Source: Volutella citrinella (Eukaryota; Ascomycota; Sordariomycetes; Hypocreales; Nectriaceae). From it: a DNA stretch of 64,000 nucleotides. The stretch covers positions 4,526,001 through 4,590,000 of the forward strand of contig JAWZSP010000004.1 in NCBI GenBank assembly GCA_034401135.1. Reading direction: 5' to 3'. Positions within the stretch are counted from its first letter, which is position 1, and every line of letters starts with the position of its first letter. Shown here one piece after another: positions 13,605-24,715 of this stretch. The position numbers and the translations under genes were made by a program. Under the pieces are notes generated by a model that was not told the origin of the DNA, did no database searches, and worked only from the letters and a program-made list of their open reading frames with translations.

Positions 13605-16052
13605 TTAATCATCAATCATACTAGGCTCCGTTCGGGTATCCATGATCCGCGACGCCTGCGTGAAGAGCGAGTCCATCCGCAGCAGAGCCGGCCGCAGCAT
13701 GGCGACGGCGTCCTCATTGTCGGCCAGCTCGCGACACCGGTTAAGAGCAGAATGCACGCTCTCCAGGAGACGGAACGTCGCCTGCACCCGGTCCGACGTG
13801 GGAGCCATGAGGAACAGGAAGACGAGGAAGTTTCCACACAGCACAAGCTGTGCACGGGCGTCTTTGTGCAATGTCGTCGGTCAGCTTCTTAGGGTGCGAG
13901 TGAGGCCCAGGGGGGTTGTTACGTACGAGCTCCCCAGAAGCGGTTTAGTGACGGCGCGTCTATGCTCTCGATGAAGTCGTAAAACTTGGCAAACTCGTTG
14001 AGCACCTTGTCGAAGAAGCGGCGCAGCGACGACTTGGGATCGAGCTTGGCCGTCATTGTGGTTGGCCACATGAGGGCGCGGAAGAGCAGCGCCTTGACGG
14101 CAAAGAAGGCGAGGTGGAGCGGCCCTACGAACTCGTCAGATCAAGAAAACCATGCATGAAAAGCCAGCGGGTCAACTACCGTTGGTACCAAAGTCTTGTG
14201 GATCGTCCGAGGACATGCTACTCACACAGCTCGGCCTCAGCAACAGCCAGCTGTCGAGCCGTCTCTCAATGTCGAGCAGCTTGGCCTCCCTGGCGGGCGT
14301 GTCGCCAATGGTTGACTTGTAGCCCTGGTCGGAGCTAACACAAAAAGGTGAGCCAGGCTGTCATGTCATAACATCTAGGTCGGGCGAGGACTCACTAGAA
14401 GTTATCCAGCAGCTCGTGCAAGATGCGGCCGAGCTTGACCGACTCGACGAAGCGGGCACTCGCGGTGATGCCACAGATGTCGTCGACCAGGTGCTTGAGA
14501 TCATCGTCGACGTGCTCGTCCTCGGCAACGTCGTCAATCTCGACGGGCGCCGTGGTGAAGGAATCGCTCGAGATGTGCGGCGGGTTGCCGTGACAGACGG
14601 ACGTCCACACGTCGGTTAGGTACGCAGCCCAGAACAGCTTGCGGCGCACCCGCTTCTCAACAGGCGCTATGCTCCACAGGCGGGGGTCCCGGTGCAGCCC
14701 GAGGATCTGGGCGCTGGCGGCGGCCTGGGCGGACAGGATCCAAGTGCGGGGCGTCTCGGTGGTGAAGTTGTCCCCCGGACGCTCGTGCAGCAACAACAGC
14801 GCGGCCTGGTGCGTCCACTGGTTGATTGCATGGCTCTCTGTGTGCAGCGACGCATGGGCCAGCCGAAACAAACGGTGCACACACGGCGGCGCAAGGCCCC
14901 GGCAGCGGGGGTCGCGACGCCACGACATTGCGCCGAGGGCGTAGACGGCGCCACGCAGCGACCCGGGGACGGAGGTCACGCTGGTGCGGTACGCGCGCAG
15001 GAACTGGCTCTTGGACACGACCAAGTTCATAGGGTGGACGTGTCTTAGGTACAGCGACACGAGCAGCGGGCCTTGGTCGCCGACGAGCGTCTCGATGGCG
15101 TCCGACGCCTCCTGCTTGGCCTGTCGGTCGCGCGGCGGGAGGTCGTCGGTGACGAAGTTGAAGTGGATGGGGGGTTCGCCGCAGGCTGCGTCGCCGGGGA
15201 ACACCTGGATCATGTCGGCGTCGACGACGTTGCGCTCGTTGACGATGACGGACCGTAGTGACGCTAGGAGGTTGGTGTCTTGCTCGCCGGACAGGCCCAT
15301 TGAGTGTGCGGTGCGCAGCTCGCCGTAGTGGAACGTCTGTGTTGTCCGTGGCCTTGCGGGGCTGTGGCCGGAGGTGCTGCTGTCGTGGTGGCTGCCGTTT
15401 GAGGGAGACTTGTGGGCGTCAAGGGCGGTTGAGGTCGAGTTGGACGCGGGGGACGGTATATGAGTCCCTGGGCTGGGGGAAAAGGACGACGGGGCGTCGT
15501 TGTCCTGTGTCTGTGTAGGTGCTGGTGGTGCTACATCCACTGGGTCGCAGGTAATTTCAAGTCCATCATCTTCGTTTGAGCCATAGTCGAGGCCAACGGC
15601 CTCTTGATCAACCGTTGCATCTTCAACTACGACTTGCTGCTCTTCCTCTTCTCCGGTGGGCGACAGTGGGAGTTGGTTCCTTTGCCGTCTCCGCCGCGGT
15701 GGTAGTCGGGAGCTAGACGCACACGGTAGACCTCTTGTCTTGCAAAACATGCCTGAATTGATCAGTTTCTAGACAAGCCCGCACATGAGTCGAACTGGAA
15801 GAACCCCACGACTCGGCACTTACAGGGCGGCGCAGTCTCAATGATGCAGGCCGTCTTGCGCCGTCGACACACATCGCACGGACGACTGGTGCGGCTTCGC
15901 CATTTCCGCGCGCCGCCAAAGTTGGACCTGACCCTGAAGGCGGGCTCGTGGCTGGACGGCGACTGCTCGTCTTGAGGGAGTAGTGAGGCCATGTCGGAAC
16001 CGGGCAGCAGAAGGTCGTTGGTTGCATCTAGGGGGGAATCCGGGGTACTCAT
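13605..16052 (-). CDS. Zn(II)2Cys6 fungal transcription factor
   Basis: The minus-strand exons are 15824-16052, 14396-15752, a short one ending near 14226-14334, about 13927-14124, and 13605-13861, giving about 715 aa. The first intron splits the fourth cysteine codon of the zinc cluster. After joining, the cysteines are C59, C62, C69, C77, C80 and C87 (spacing 2-6-7-2-6), a canonical Zn2Cys6 finger preceded by basic residues. A Glu/Ser-rich linker follows. A fungal-specific regulatory domain begins around residue 220 (LVSLYLRHVHPMNLVV) and includes RRKLFWAAYLTDVW. Splicing of exon 3 to exon 4 is ambiguous: a GTGTGA donor with the TAG acceptor at 14125-14127, or a GTGAGT donor with a GAG acceptor a few bases earlier. 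Both keep the frame. It could control the metabolic genes beside it, but this is inferred from position only. Confidence 0.88.
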
Positions 16053-16288
16053 CGGTTATCACTGTCACTCCAGCGCTACCCACCCTTATCTGCGCCATGT
16101 GACGCTAATCTACATGGATCGATTGCAGAATCTCGTAATTGCCCCTCTTGGATTGGCCTCGGGAGGCTTCTTATTCCCGGGATCCGGGGTTGTTGTGCGT
16201 ACCGTTACATTTGTATCTCCTCAATCGCCCAGGGAAATAATTACAATAAAATATCCAACACGCAGTCAACTGCCCTCTCCACCGTATC

Positions 16289-19200
16289 CTACTCCCTATA
16301 CACCTCAATCACACTCGGCGGCTCGCGGTGCTCGCCAACCGGCACATACCCAACCCCCGCAAACCCCATGGCCGCCGGCCCGCCCAGCGCCATGCCCCGC
16401 GCCGTGTCCGTCCACCGCCGCGACGCCGCCATGGCCACCACCACCACCCGCAGCCCGTACCTGTACTCGGGCGTGCCGAGCCCGCTGCCCGTCTCGGCGT
16501 CCAGCACCGCAATCAGGTCCGGCACCGCCGCCAGCGTCTTCACCTCTCCGTCCGCCGCCACGGCCTCGACATACGCGTTCTCGTTCTTGAACGGCACCCG
16601 CACCAGCGCCCGCGTGCCGTCGCCCAGCACACCATCCACCTCAAGCAAGCCGTACGTATGACCCGTCCGCAACACACGCTCCACGCCCACGACCTTGCCC
16701 TCGGCTAGCACCCGCGCGCTGCCCGGCCCACCCACCGCATCGATCATCGCCCGCGTCTTGTCCGCCATGCTCTTCTCCGCGGCGACGGCCCGTCCGATCC
16801 ACCATGCCAGCGACACCGTGTTCCCGACCGCCTGGTCCCTTACCACCTGCGCCGTCTTCGGCGGTCCGGCGTTTCCCGCGCGGCACCCCATGACGACGCA
16901 GGCAGCCCGCAGCGTCGAGTCGACCATCTCATCGGACCGCGTCTCCGTCAGCGTCACGAGCGTGCCGTCGCCGCTGGCAATCGTCGTCGGCACCAGCGCC
17001 TCGCCGCGCGGGCTGCCGTAGACGTTGGCCGTGAGCTGCCACATTGTGGGATACGCCCGGCCCATCCAGTCGGCGTCGACGCACGGCACGCCCTTGAGCG
17101 CCGCGACGCCCAGGTTGACGACGCCGTTGCCGCCGCCAATCTCGGCCGCCAGGAAGCCAGAGACGGCGGGGCTGCCCGTCGCTCGCATCAGCTCCTCGTG
17201 CGCCTGGAGGCACTCGTTGTTCTCGAGACGCTCCATGCTGACCTCGGGGCTGCCGATGCACGCCGTCCAGCCCACGAGGCTGTCTTTGGGGAGGGAGTGA
17301 GGGGACACGACTCGTATTGAGCCCGGTGCGCTCTCTAGGATGGACTTGGCCTTGAGATACTCCTGGTAAGGGTCTCCGCCGCCACCGCAGCCGAGTACTT
17401 TGCATCCGGCTGCGATGAACTCGAGATCGATGGCTGACACGATCCATTCGTCGTCCTTGATCAGTGGCTTGTATGTGGAAATGTCGGTTGGCCTGTCGCC
17501 GCTCGTCTTCGTAGGCGGACATCTGTCTTCAATGTGCCTCGACTCTTCTGTCACCTCCTCGAGCTCAAGGCCAATAACCCCAACTTCCACCTCCTCATCC
17601 GCCACCACAACGTCCAGCTCTCCAATTGCCCGTGCAATGATGCGCGCCTTGGAGTCGGCATACTGGACAGGCAGCATGGTGAACTCGGCAACCTCTACAG
17701 ACTCCTCCCTGGCGCCCTGCCGGACAGTCTTGTCCATGGCGAGCTGCCGAACCCTCTCCTGGGCCTGCTTGATCGTCTGGTTCGTCGTGTCCACCACCGT
17801 GTCCACCACGGCCGAGACCCGCGAGATTGCGGCACCGACGGCATTAGCTACCTCTCCCCCCTTGACTGTCCGGATCGCTCGCACGCCCTTCCACTCCTGG
17901 TCGGCGTCGACGATGAGAGAGCCTCCGCCGACGACAAGCACGTCCACTGCGCCCTTCTGGACCTTGGTCCTATCGATGAGCTCCTCGAGCATCTGGCGGA
18001 TCAACACCCGGGATTTCTGCAGCACATCGGGGGCCACATCGTCTAGGCGGCTCGGGTCGCCGCCCAGCTCCTTGAAGGGGTTGCGCTCCTCCCCGTTGGA
18101 AGCGACAGCAACGTCCGAGGTTGTCAGATATTCCCCCCCAAACATCTTCGCCTTGGTCAGCAGGTTGAGCGCGACGCTGTCTGGTCCAATCGACACCTGG
18201 CCGCCCTCTATGTCCCTCACAATGCTTCCTCCTCCCAAGCCGATGCTTTCGACGGCCGGAAGAGCAAAGTTAGTACGCACTCCGCCAACAAAGCTCGTCA
18301 CAGAGCTCATCATGGGCAGGCCATTCGCGAGAAGCAGGCCGCTGTCGGAAGTAGTTCCTCCAATGTCGACAACCACCAGAGCCTCGTCTCGATTGCCGTC
18401 GCTGTTACTGCCTTGGCCCTCCACGCCTGCACGCCAGAGGAACTCGCCGCCTCGGATCGAGTTGGTGGGACCTGAGTTGAAGGTGCGAATGGGAAGCTCA
18501 ATGGCATCCACTGCCTTGAGGATGCTGCCGTCGTTTTGTGTAAGATACAGAATGCACTGCTCGTTCTCAAAGATGTGCTTTATGGCCCTTTGGAACCCCC
18601 GGATCGTCTTCTCTGCCAGTGGTCGCAGCGTCGCGTTGAGGATGGCAGCATTCTCCCGAGCGAGGAAACCGAGCTGCGACACCTCATGAGACATTGTGAT
18701 GCGGGGCCTGGACCCTCTCGGCATCAGCTCGCCCATGCGTGACAGCATAATCTCCCGTGCGCGCGCCTCTTGCGTGTGGTTCATCGGCGAGTACATGCCT
18801 GAAATGACAATGTTGGAGGATCCCGCCTCGACCAGCTGCTCCGCCACGCGCGCAATCTCGGCCTCGTCTAGGGCGCTGATCTCCTCCCCAGAGATCTGGT
18901 AGCCTCCATGGCAAAAGTACGACGGCGTCTCGATTCTGCCTCGCAGGTCGGCGGGGAAGTCGATAAAGGGCGGCAGGTCGCGACCGAAGCCGTCGTCCGG
19001 CCCGCCGCAGAGCCGCACCAGGCTCACGCGACGCAGCGCAGAGGACCGCTGGATGACGGCATTGACAAAGTGTGTGGTGCCGATGATGACGCACGCGATG
19101 GAGGAGAGGGAGACTCCCGAGGCGTCAATCACGGTGCGCACGGCGTTGGTGATGCCTGTGGTGATGTCGGCAGTCGTGGGGGCCTTGTGCGACGCCAATA

Positions 19201-19379
19201 TAGACATGGGGTCGAGTGAGATGAGGACGGCATCGGTGTTTGTACCTAGACTTGAAGGGTAAGCTGTCCATCACACAAGAGGGAGCGCCATGCAGTGTTT
19301 GCGGCGTGGCTGGCTCACCTCCTACATCGACGCCGATGCGATACGTTGCACTCCCGTCGACAATCCTGGCTGGGGACAT
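16289..19379 (-). CDS. Hydantoinase A / DUF917 fusion protein
   Basis: Two exons, 19319-19379 and 16289-19245, join in phase 1 to give 1005 aa. The short first exon is needed because it completes the N-terminal phosphate motif IGVDVGGTNTDAV. The N-terminal half (about residues 13-540) is a hydantoinase A/oxoprolinase-type ASKHA domain. It has the second phosphate motif VVVDIGGTTSDSG near 311-325, SHEVS near 206, and the adenosine-side VLVVGGGSLIVD near 456-468. The C-terminal half (about 625-1003) is a DUF917 domain with GCGGGGDPY and AAEIGGGNGVVNLG. Known relatives cleave cyclic amides such as hydantoins or 5-oxoproline using ATP, but this fusion's substrate is not established. An upstream in-frame TTG at 19406 is not a credible start. 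It shares a divergent promoter with the dioxygenase gene. Confidence 0.92.
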
Positions 19380-19987
19380 TGTCTGGCTACAATTAGGCTT
19401 ATCCAATAAAGGACGTTGTGTGTTCCAGATGACTGCAGAGCGATGTCTGTGTCCTGGACGAGGGCGATTTTATGTGCATGTCGTTTGCCTTGATTGCGTG
19501 CCAAAGGTCAGTGTCAATTGATGTCGCTCAAGATACGCCGTCTGTTGATCCAGACACTTTGGCTTCACAGTAGCCCGCATGAAGTCGTAGCGATTAGTGG
19601 TGCACCGCTGCCCACGTCACCGTCGGCCTACCACGGCCGATGACTTGGCCGATGCACCTCGCCGATCCCCCTCTCGCTGCGACCTGGTGACGGATCGGCC
19701 TTTCCAAACGCTCTGATCTCGCCATCTCGAGTAGACGCACTCGAATGCATCGAATCCAATCGCTGGATGCAAGTCGGTAGTTGAAGGAACTGGCCGATGG
19801 CATCAGGCCAGTCTCACCCACGTCACCATCGCCAACTGCCGAGGCCGCCGCAGATGCTCACTTACAGACGACGTCGACAAGTATAATAGCGAGGTCTTGT
19901 GGCTCGTTCCTTTCTCTGAGAAGACGCCATTCTGACATCTTCATCTCGTTGAATTGAATCACCTCGAGCCGTCAAAAATCCATCACC
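19380..19987. promoter_or_regulatory. Bidirectional promoter, hydantoinase / dioxygenase genes
   Basis: This 608-base interval separates two divergent genes. It contains exact GGCCGATG at 19635-19642, 19647-19654 and 19792-19799, the reverse-strand ATCGGCC at 19694-19700, and partial copies (TCGGCC near 19623, GCCGATC near 19661). A TATA-like stretch (GTATAATA) lies near 19880, about 105 bases before the dioxygenase start. The density of the element points to binding of a specific regulator, which is inferred. Confidence 0.6.
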
Positions 19988-21064
19988 ATGGGCTCCGTGG
20001 CAGACCAAGACGTCCCCATCCCAATCATCGACTTTGAGCCATTGTTAGGTGACGACACCAAGCAAGAGTCGTATGAAAGGGCAGGCAAGGAGATTTACTC
20101 GGCATTCAAGAATGTCGGCTTCGCGTACATCAAGAACCATTCTGTGCCGCAAGAGGTGGTGGACGAAGCGTTTAGCTGGGTGAGTAAACATGTCACGGTT
20201 CTCTCACAGCCATGGCTAACTCGATCACAGAGCAAAAAGTTCTTTGATCTCCCCCAGAGCGAAAAGGACAAGGTGCCTCACCCGCCCGAGGGATGGTACC
20301 ACCGCGGCTACTCTGGCATCGGCCGCGAAAAGGTGACGCAGATGGTATTCGACGACGAGGGCATTGCACGCGAGCGCCAGAAGCCCGACGTCAAGGAGTC
20401 GTACGAGATGGGCCACGACAAGCCGGGTCTCAAGCTGCAGAACATGTGGCCGGCCGAGGAGGTCATCCCCGGGTTCCGCGCCTTCTTCGTGCGCTTCTAC
20501 GACGTGTGCTACGCCATGGAGCTCAAGCTGCTGCGGGCCATCGCCGTGGGCATGGGCCTCGACGACGACTTCTTCGTCGACTACCACCGCGACAAGCAGA
20601 ACCAGATACGGCTGCTGCACTACCCGCCCGTCGACGAGGAGCTGCTGACCACGGGCAAGGTGGACAGCATCGGCGCGCACACCGACTTTGGCACCATGAC
20701 GATGCTGTTCCAAGATGCTGTGGGCGGGCTCGAGGTTGAAGACATTCACAGCCCGGGCACGTTCATCGCGGCGCCGTACGTGCCGGGGACTATTGTCGTC
20801 AACATTGGCGACTTCTTGATGCGTTGGAGCAATGACGAGCTGCGGTCGACGCTGCATCGTGTGCGCACGCCACCGGCCGAGGCGTCACAGTCTGGGGGAC
20901 CGCGCATGACGAGAGCGCGGTACTCGATTCCCTACTTTGTGTCGGCTGACGAGCACCGCACTATTGACTGCGTGCCAGGCTGCTGGGGGCCTGACCGGCC
21001 CAAGAAGTATGAGCCGGTCAACAGCGGCGAGTACATTAACATGAGACTGAATGCGACCTACTAG
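19988..21064 (+). CDS. 2-oxoglutarate/Fe(II)-dependent dioxygenase
   Basis: Two exons, 19988-20179 and 20231-21064, give 341 aa. The family is isopenicillin-N-synthase-like 2OG-Fe(II) oxygenases, with an N-terminal DIOX_N domain (IPIIDFEPLLG ... FKNVGFAYIKNH) and a C-terminal Fe2OG domain. The iron ligands are visible as GAHTDFGTMT (His and Asp) and STLHRV (second His). The 2OG-binding Arg and Ser are in RARYSIPYF. These enzymes hydroxylate or desaturate small molecules using O2 and 2-oxoglutarate. Candidates include thymine-7-hydroxylase-like or secondary-metabolite oxygenases, but the substrate cannot be read from sequence. The intron is 51 bases with no stop, so the unspliced message is also open. 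Splicing is preferred because it joins FSW to SKKFFDLP, the usual family spacing. Third positions are very GC-rich. Confidence 0.93.
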   Translation: MGSVADQDVPIPIIDFEPLLGDDTKQESYERAGKEIYSAFKNVGFAYIKNHSVPQEVVDEAFSWVSKHVTVLSQPWLTRSQSKKFFDLPQSEKDKVPHPPEGWYHRGYSGIGREKVTQMVFDDEGIARERQKPDVKESYEMGHDKPGLKLQNMWPAEEVIPGFRAFFVRFYDVCYAMELKLLRAIAVGMGLDDDFFVDYHRDKQNQIRLLHYPPVDEELLTTGKVDSIGAHTDFGTMTMLFQDAVGGLEVEDIHSPGTFIAAPYVPGTIVVNIGDFLMRWSNDELRSTLHRVRTPPAEASQSGGPRMTRARYSIPYFVSADEHRTIDCVPGCWGPDRPKKYEPVNSGEYINMRLNATY

Positions 21065-21681
21065 TTGGAGCAGGGGGGAATGTATGGATAGTGTTTGTTA
21101 GGCAATTGACTGGTCTGCACACGAGACATGACGAAAACTACTTTGAGTGCATCGCTACATGATCAGTGTAACCGTTACCATGATTACACGGCTTCTGTTA
21201 TTGGTCATCTGAAGCTCTGGCTATTTCCGGTCCCACAGACGGCACAAGGGTCAACCATGAGGGGCTCACCGTCGGCCAATCCAGCAGAGAGACCCTATCT
21301 AGAGTAGGCCGATGCCAAAGTAGGCCGATGCAACATTGCCCATTCCAATATTGAAAGCTGGCCGACACCATGGCGACATCTAACCAACACGTCAAACCAG
21401 GATTCGAAACGTCACCAGGCCATCCGCCGCCCGCAGCTGCACACTGAACAGAGATTACCGACGCGCGCACCTTGTCCTGTTATGCTGTCATCATCAAGTC
21501 TGCCGTCTCCACCCAAGATATCCGCACCCCACAATCGCCATGTCCTGTGATGGTCCGAGACGTGGGTCCCGAGTCCCGATGTCGCCGTTCGCTTAGCAAC
21601 GGGCCGCGATGCGCTTAAAGGACGCACAAAGCGATCAAGCTCAAGACTCTCGGCCAACAGCGCAAAGCATATCCCAGAACA
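21065..21681. promoter_or_regulatory. Promoter region of the zinc alcohol dehydrogenase gene
   Basis: After the dioxygenase stop this 617-base gap holds two identical TAGGCCGATG blocks at 21305-21314 and 21321-21330 (exact GGCCGATG at 21307-21314 and 21323-21330). A TCGGCC is near 21272 and a GGCCGAC is near 21361. They are the same element found in the promoter to the left. No gene is seen in the interval. Confidence 0.55.
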
Positions 21682-23120
21682 ATGGCCGGTCAAGACGTCA
21701 TGAAGGCCGTCGTCTTCGACGGTCCCTACAAGATCTCCATCCAGGACAGGCCCGTCCCCAAGCGTAAGCCCGAGAAGCGAGAAACCTGCAGAGCCCCCGC
21801 TCCAGTGGGCTAACATTTTTTCAACAAGTCCAGGACAGTCAGGACATTATCATCAAGATCACTGCCACAGCACTATGCGGCTCGTAAGTTTGCATAATTT
21901 TGCACAACCACCCCTGCTGTGTTTCCCTGGGAGGGCGCCCGCAGGAGATACTAGTACTGATATCCATGCCTACAGTGAACTTCACACGTACCGTGGCATC
22001 GAGAAGCCCGAGCCCGGCTTCATCATGGGCCACGAGTTCACCGGCACCGTGGTCCAGAAGGGAGACGGTGTCAAGACAGTCGCAATTGGCGACCAGGTCG
22101 TTGTCCCCTTTACCACCTCGTGGTCAGTCACAATCATCCCATCTTTGCTGCTCCAAGACTAAATGCGATGCCCAGCATGGACTGCTTCTACTGCAACAAC
22201 GGATGGTCCTCGCGCTGCAAGAACTCCCTCCTGTTCGGAAGCCCTACCCTTGACGGCGGTCAGGCCGAGTACGTCCGCGTTCCGCATGCCGATGGCACGG
22301 CGCTCAAGGCCCCGACCAACATCCCCGAGGAGGCCCTCGTGCTCATGGCCGACATCTTCCCCACGGGATACTTTGGCGCAAAGAACGCCTTCAAGATGCT
22401 CGAGATGGATCCCACCGAAGCCACGGTGGTGGTCATCGGCTGTGGCCCGGTCGGTCTCTGCGCCATCATTTCTGCCCTCGAACACAAGCCGAAGCACCTC
22501 TTTGCCATTGACGGCGTCGACAGCCGCCTGGAGCTTGCCAAGTCACTGGGTGCTCAGCCCCTGAACTACCTCCATGGGAAGGAGGCCATGGTTCAAGCCA
22601 TCAGCGAAGCCTCTGGTGGTAGGGGTGCCGACGCTGTCATCGAGGTTGTCGGGTTGAGCTCTGCCCTGAGGACCGCGTATGACGTGTCCCGACCTTGGGG
22701 TGCCATTAGCAGTATTGGAGTCCACAACGCAGAGGTATGTTACCAGAACAGGGGACTATGCAGTTGAATGCTAATACTTGCCCCAGATTCCATGGTCTAG
22801 TGGCGAGGCCTACGAGTAAGTGCACAAAAGCCACGACCATGCGCACTCGCGAATTTGCTAACTGAGACGCAGCAAAAACATCCGCACGCAGATGGGCCGT
22901 TGCCCTGTCCGCTCCGTGTTCCCGGAAGCCCTGGAGGTGCTTGCCAAGAACCACCACAAGCTTGGGTACGTGAAACAATGAGATTCATGTGAGCAGCGCT
23001 GACGAGATTGGACGCAGATTCATGTTTGAGAAGATCATGCCTCTGACCGAGGCCGTAGAGGCCTATGAGATTTTCGACCAGATGAAGGTGCAGAAAATTG
23101 TGTTTAACCCCAACAAATAG
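21682..23120 (+). CDS. Zinc-dependent alcohol dehydrogenase (MDR family)
   Basis: Seven exons are in phase: 21682-21763, 21829-21883, 21976-22122, 22176-22734, 22787-22815, 22873-22965 and 23018-23120, giving 355 aa. It is a medium-chain GroES-like dehydrogenase. The catalytic zinc ligands are in TALCGS and GHEFTG. The structural zinc lobe is rebuilt across an intron as C-MD-C-FY-C followed by C seven residues later. The NAD(P)-binding Rossmann motif is VVIGCGPVGLC. It should oxidise an alcohol or reduce an aldehyde in the cytosol. Family resemblance is to the broad threonine/sorbitol-dehydrogenase-like branch and does not give a substrate. All zinc ligands are present, so activity is expected. 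The promoter carries two copies of the GGCCGATG element. Confidence 0.94.
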
Positions 23121-23539
23121 ACGTGTTGGAGGGTATTTGCATAGGTGAGCGGCGTTGCGAGGCAGGGATGGGCATTGGGAGGGTTGGTCGGCGTTGGGGC
23201 TTGGAGGCGTGAAGTAGTCGAAATAGAAAAGAAATAGATGAGACTAAGAAATCTGGTTTGGCCGCTACACTGTTTCTCTACATGATCAATTGGCATTGAG
23301 TAGGCGCATCAACTATTGTTGTTCCATGGAAGTATGTGAAAGGCGAAGTAGATGAGATACTGGTAAGCAAGGCAGCAAAAATCCATGTTCCCAGGCGGAG
23401 CAATGCAATGAGAAAGTAGGTTGTTTTCTTAAAGGGAGACGAAGCAGATTTTCTATTCACTTGGCACAGCTAAGCCGTAAGGAAACCGGGCTGTTGGAGT
23501 AATTCCCGGTTTCTAATGTCCGCGGTGCTTCGACAAGCA

Positions 23540-24682
23540 CTATTCATCATCGCCGAAAAACACCTTTATCGGCATCCAACCATCTCCCACAACCTTGCTG
23601 CGCGTTTTGACACCACTCAACTCAGCCTGCTCATCCTCAGTCAAGCTCCATCCGTCCAGGTCAAAGTTTGAGCTGATGCGCGAGGGAGTCACGCTCTTGG
23701 GGATCATGCTCGTGCCGCGCTGGAGACCCCATTTCACGCTGCCGTCGTCTTAGCTATGTCCATATTTTATTCGTCGGATCATCCATGACTTACAGAATCT
23801 GTGCTGGCGTCTTGCCCTTGGCCTCGGCAATCTTGAGTAGTGTGGCGTCGTCGCCTAGGTTTGTGTGGTTGTTGATGTCGGAGCTGTTGTGGCCGCCGAG
23901 ACACGAGTAGGCGGTGCAATGGATGCCCTTTGACTTGCAGAAATCAACAAGTTTTGTCCTTGACCGGGCATTAGTAATAACTCTCCACGGATTCTCATTG
24001 AGGCTTACGAAGGGTTGTAAGGGTGAAGCTGTGCCCGTGTTGGTTAACAATGAACTTCGTTTTCAGTGCGTACAAGTCAGGGAAACCCGACATACCTCGA
24101 GCTGGTTTACAGCGGGCACGATTTTGCATGAAGGATCACTCAACAGCTTCTCCAGGTGGCGAATCTGAAAGTTGGACACTCCAATGTTCTTCACCTTGCC
24201 AGTCTCAAGAAGCTTTTGCATCTCTTGCCTGAAACCGAGTTAGCAGCCCTCCATTGTGCTCAACCTAGATTACGCGCTCACCAAGTATTGACATAATCCC
24301 AGTCAGGCAGATGCTTGGAAGTGTCATCTGGATCTGTTGAGCAGGGGAAGTGAATTAAGAATAGATCCACATAGTCAAGGCCGAGATCGTTGAGAGACGA
24401 CTCCAGGCCCTCGGCCGCTCGATGGTGCCAGGTATTGTCCAGCTTGGTCGTCACCCAGATCTGCTCGCGGGGTACGCCCGATGCACGAATGCCCTCTCCA
24501 ACAGCCTTTTCATTCTGATAGTTGAGGGCGGTGTCAATATGGCGATATCCACTCTCCAAAGCATGCTTCACGGCCTCCTTTGTCTGGTCGTCGGCAGATT
24601 GCCAGGTACCCAGACCGATTGCCGGAATGGAGGAGCCATTGTTCAGCTTGAATGTGAGAGTGGATGAGTTGGTGTGGTCCAT
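23540..24682 (-). CDS. Aldo-keto reductase
   Basis: The minus-strand exons are 24282-24682, 24096-24228, 24009-24028 (20 bases), 23794-23958 and 23540-23738, giving 305 aa. The micro-exon encodes LHPYNP, a conserved AKR segment, so it is well supported. The catalytic tetrad is complete: D50 and Y55 (GYRHIDTALNY), K80 (VTTK) and H111 (LIHFP). The C-terminal NADPH-binding segment is SMIPKSVTPSRISSN. The family reduces aldehydes and ketones with NADPH, and glycerol-dehydrogenase-like AKRs are the nearest impression. An upstream in-frame ATG at 24715 adds 11 residues. The one at 24682 is preferred because it has A at -3 and gives the usual N-terminus. It is transcribed away from the permease and shares its promoter region. 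Confidence 0.92.
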
Positions 24683-24715
24683 GCTGGTCTGCGTATCTTG
24701 AGATCCAGGGGGCAT

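Noticed and set aside
14657..15048. Several long frames opposite the Zn2Cys6 regulator gene
   Set aside because: They are mirror frames of a GC-rich real exon; the regulator has conserved domains and splice structure.
16309..17522. Arg/Ala/Pro-rich frames overlapping the hydantoinase gene on both strands
   Set aside because: They arise from strong GC third-position bias of the real gene.
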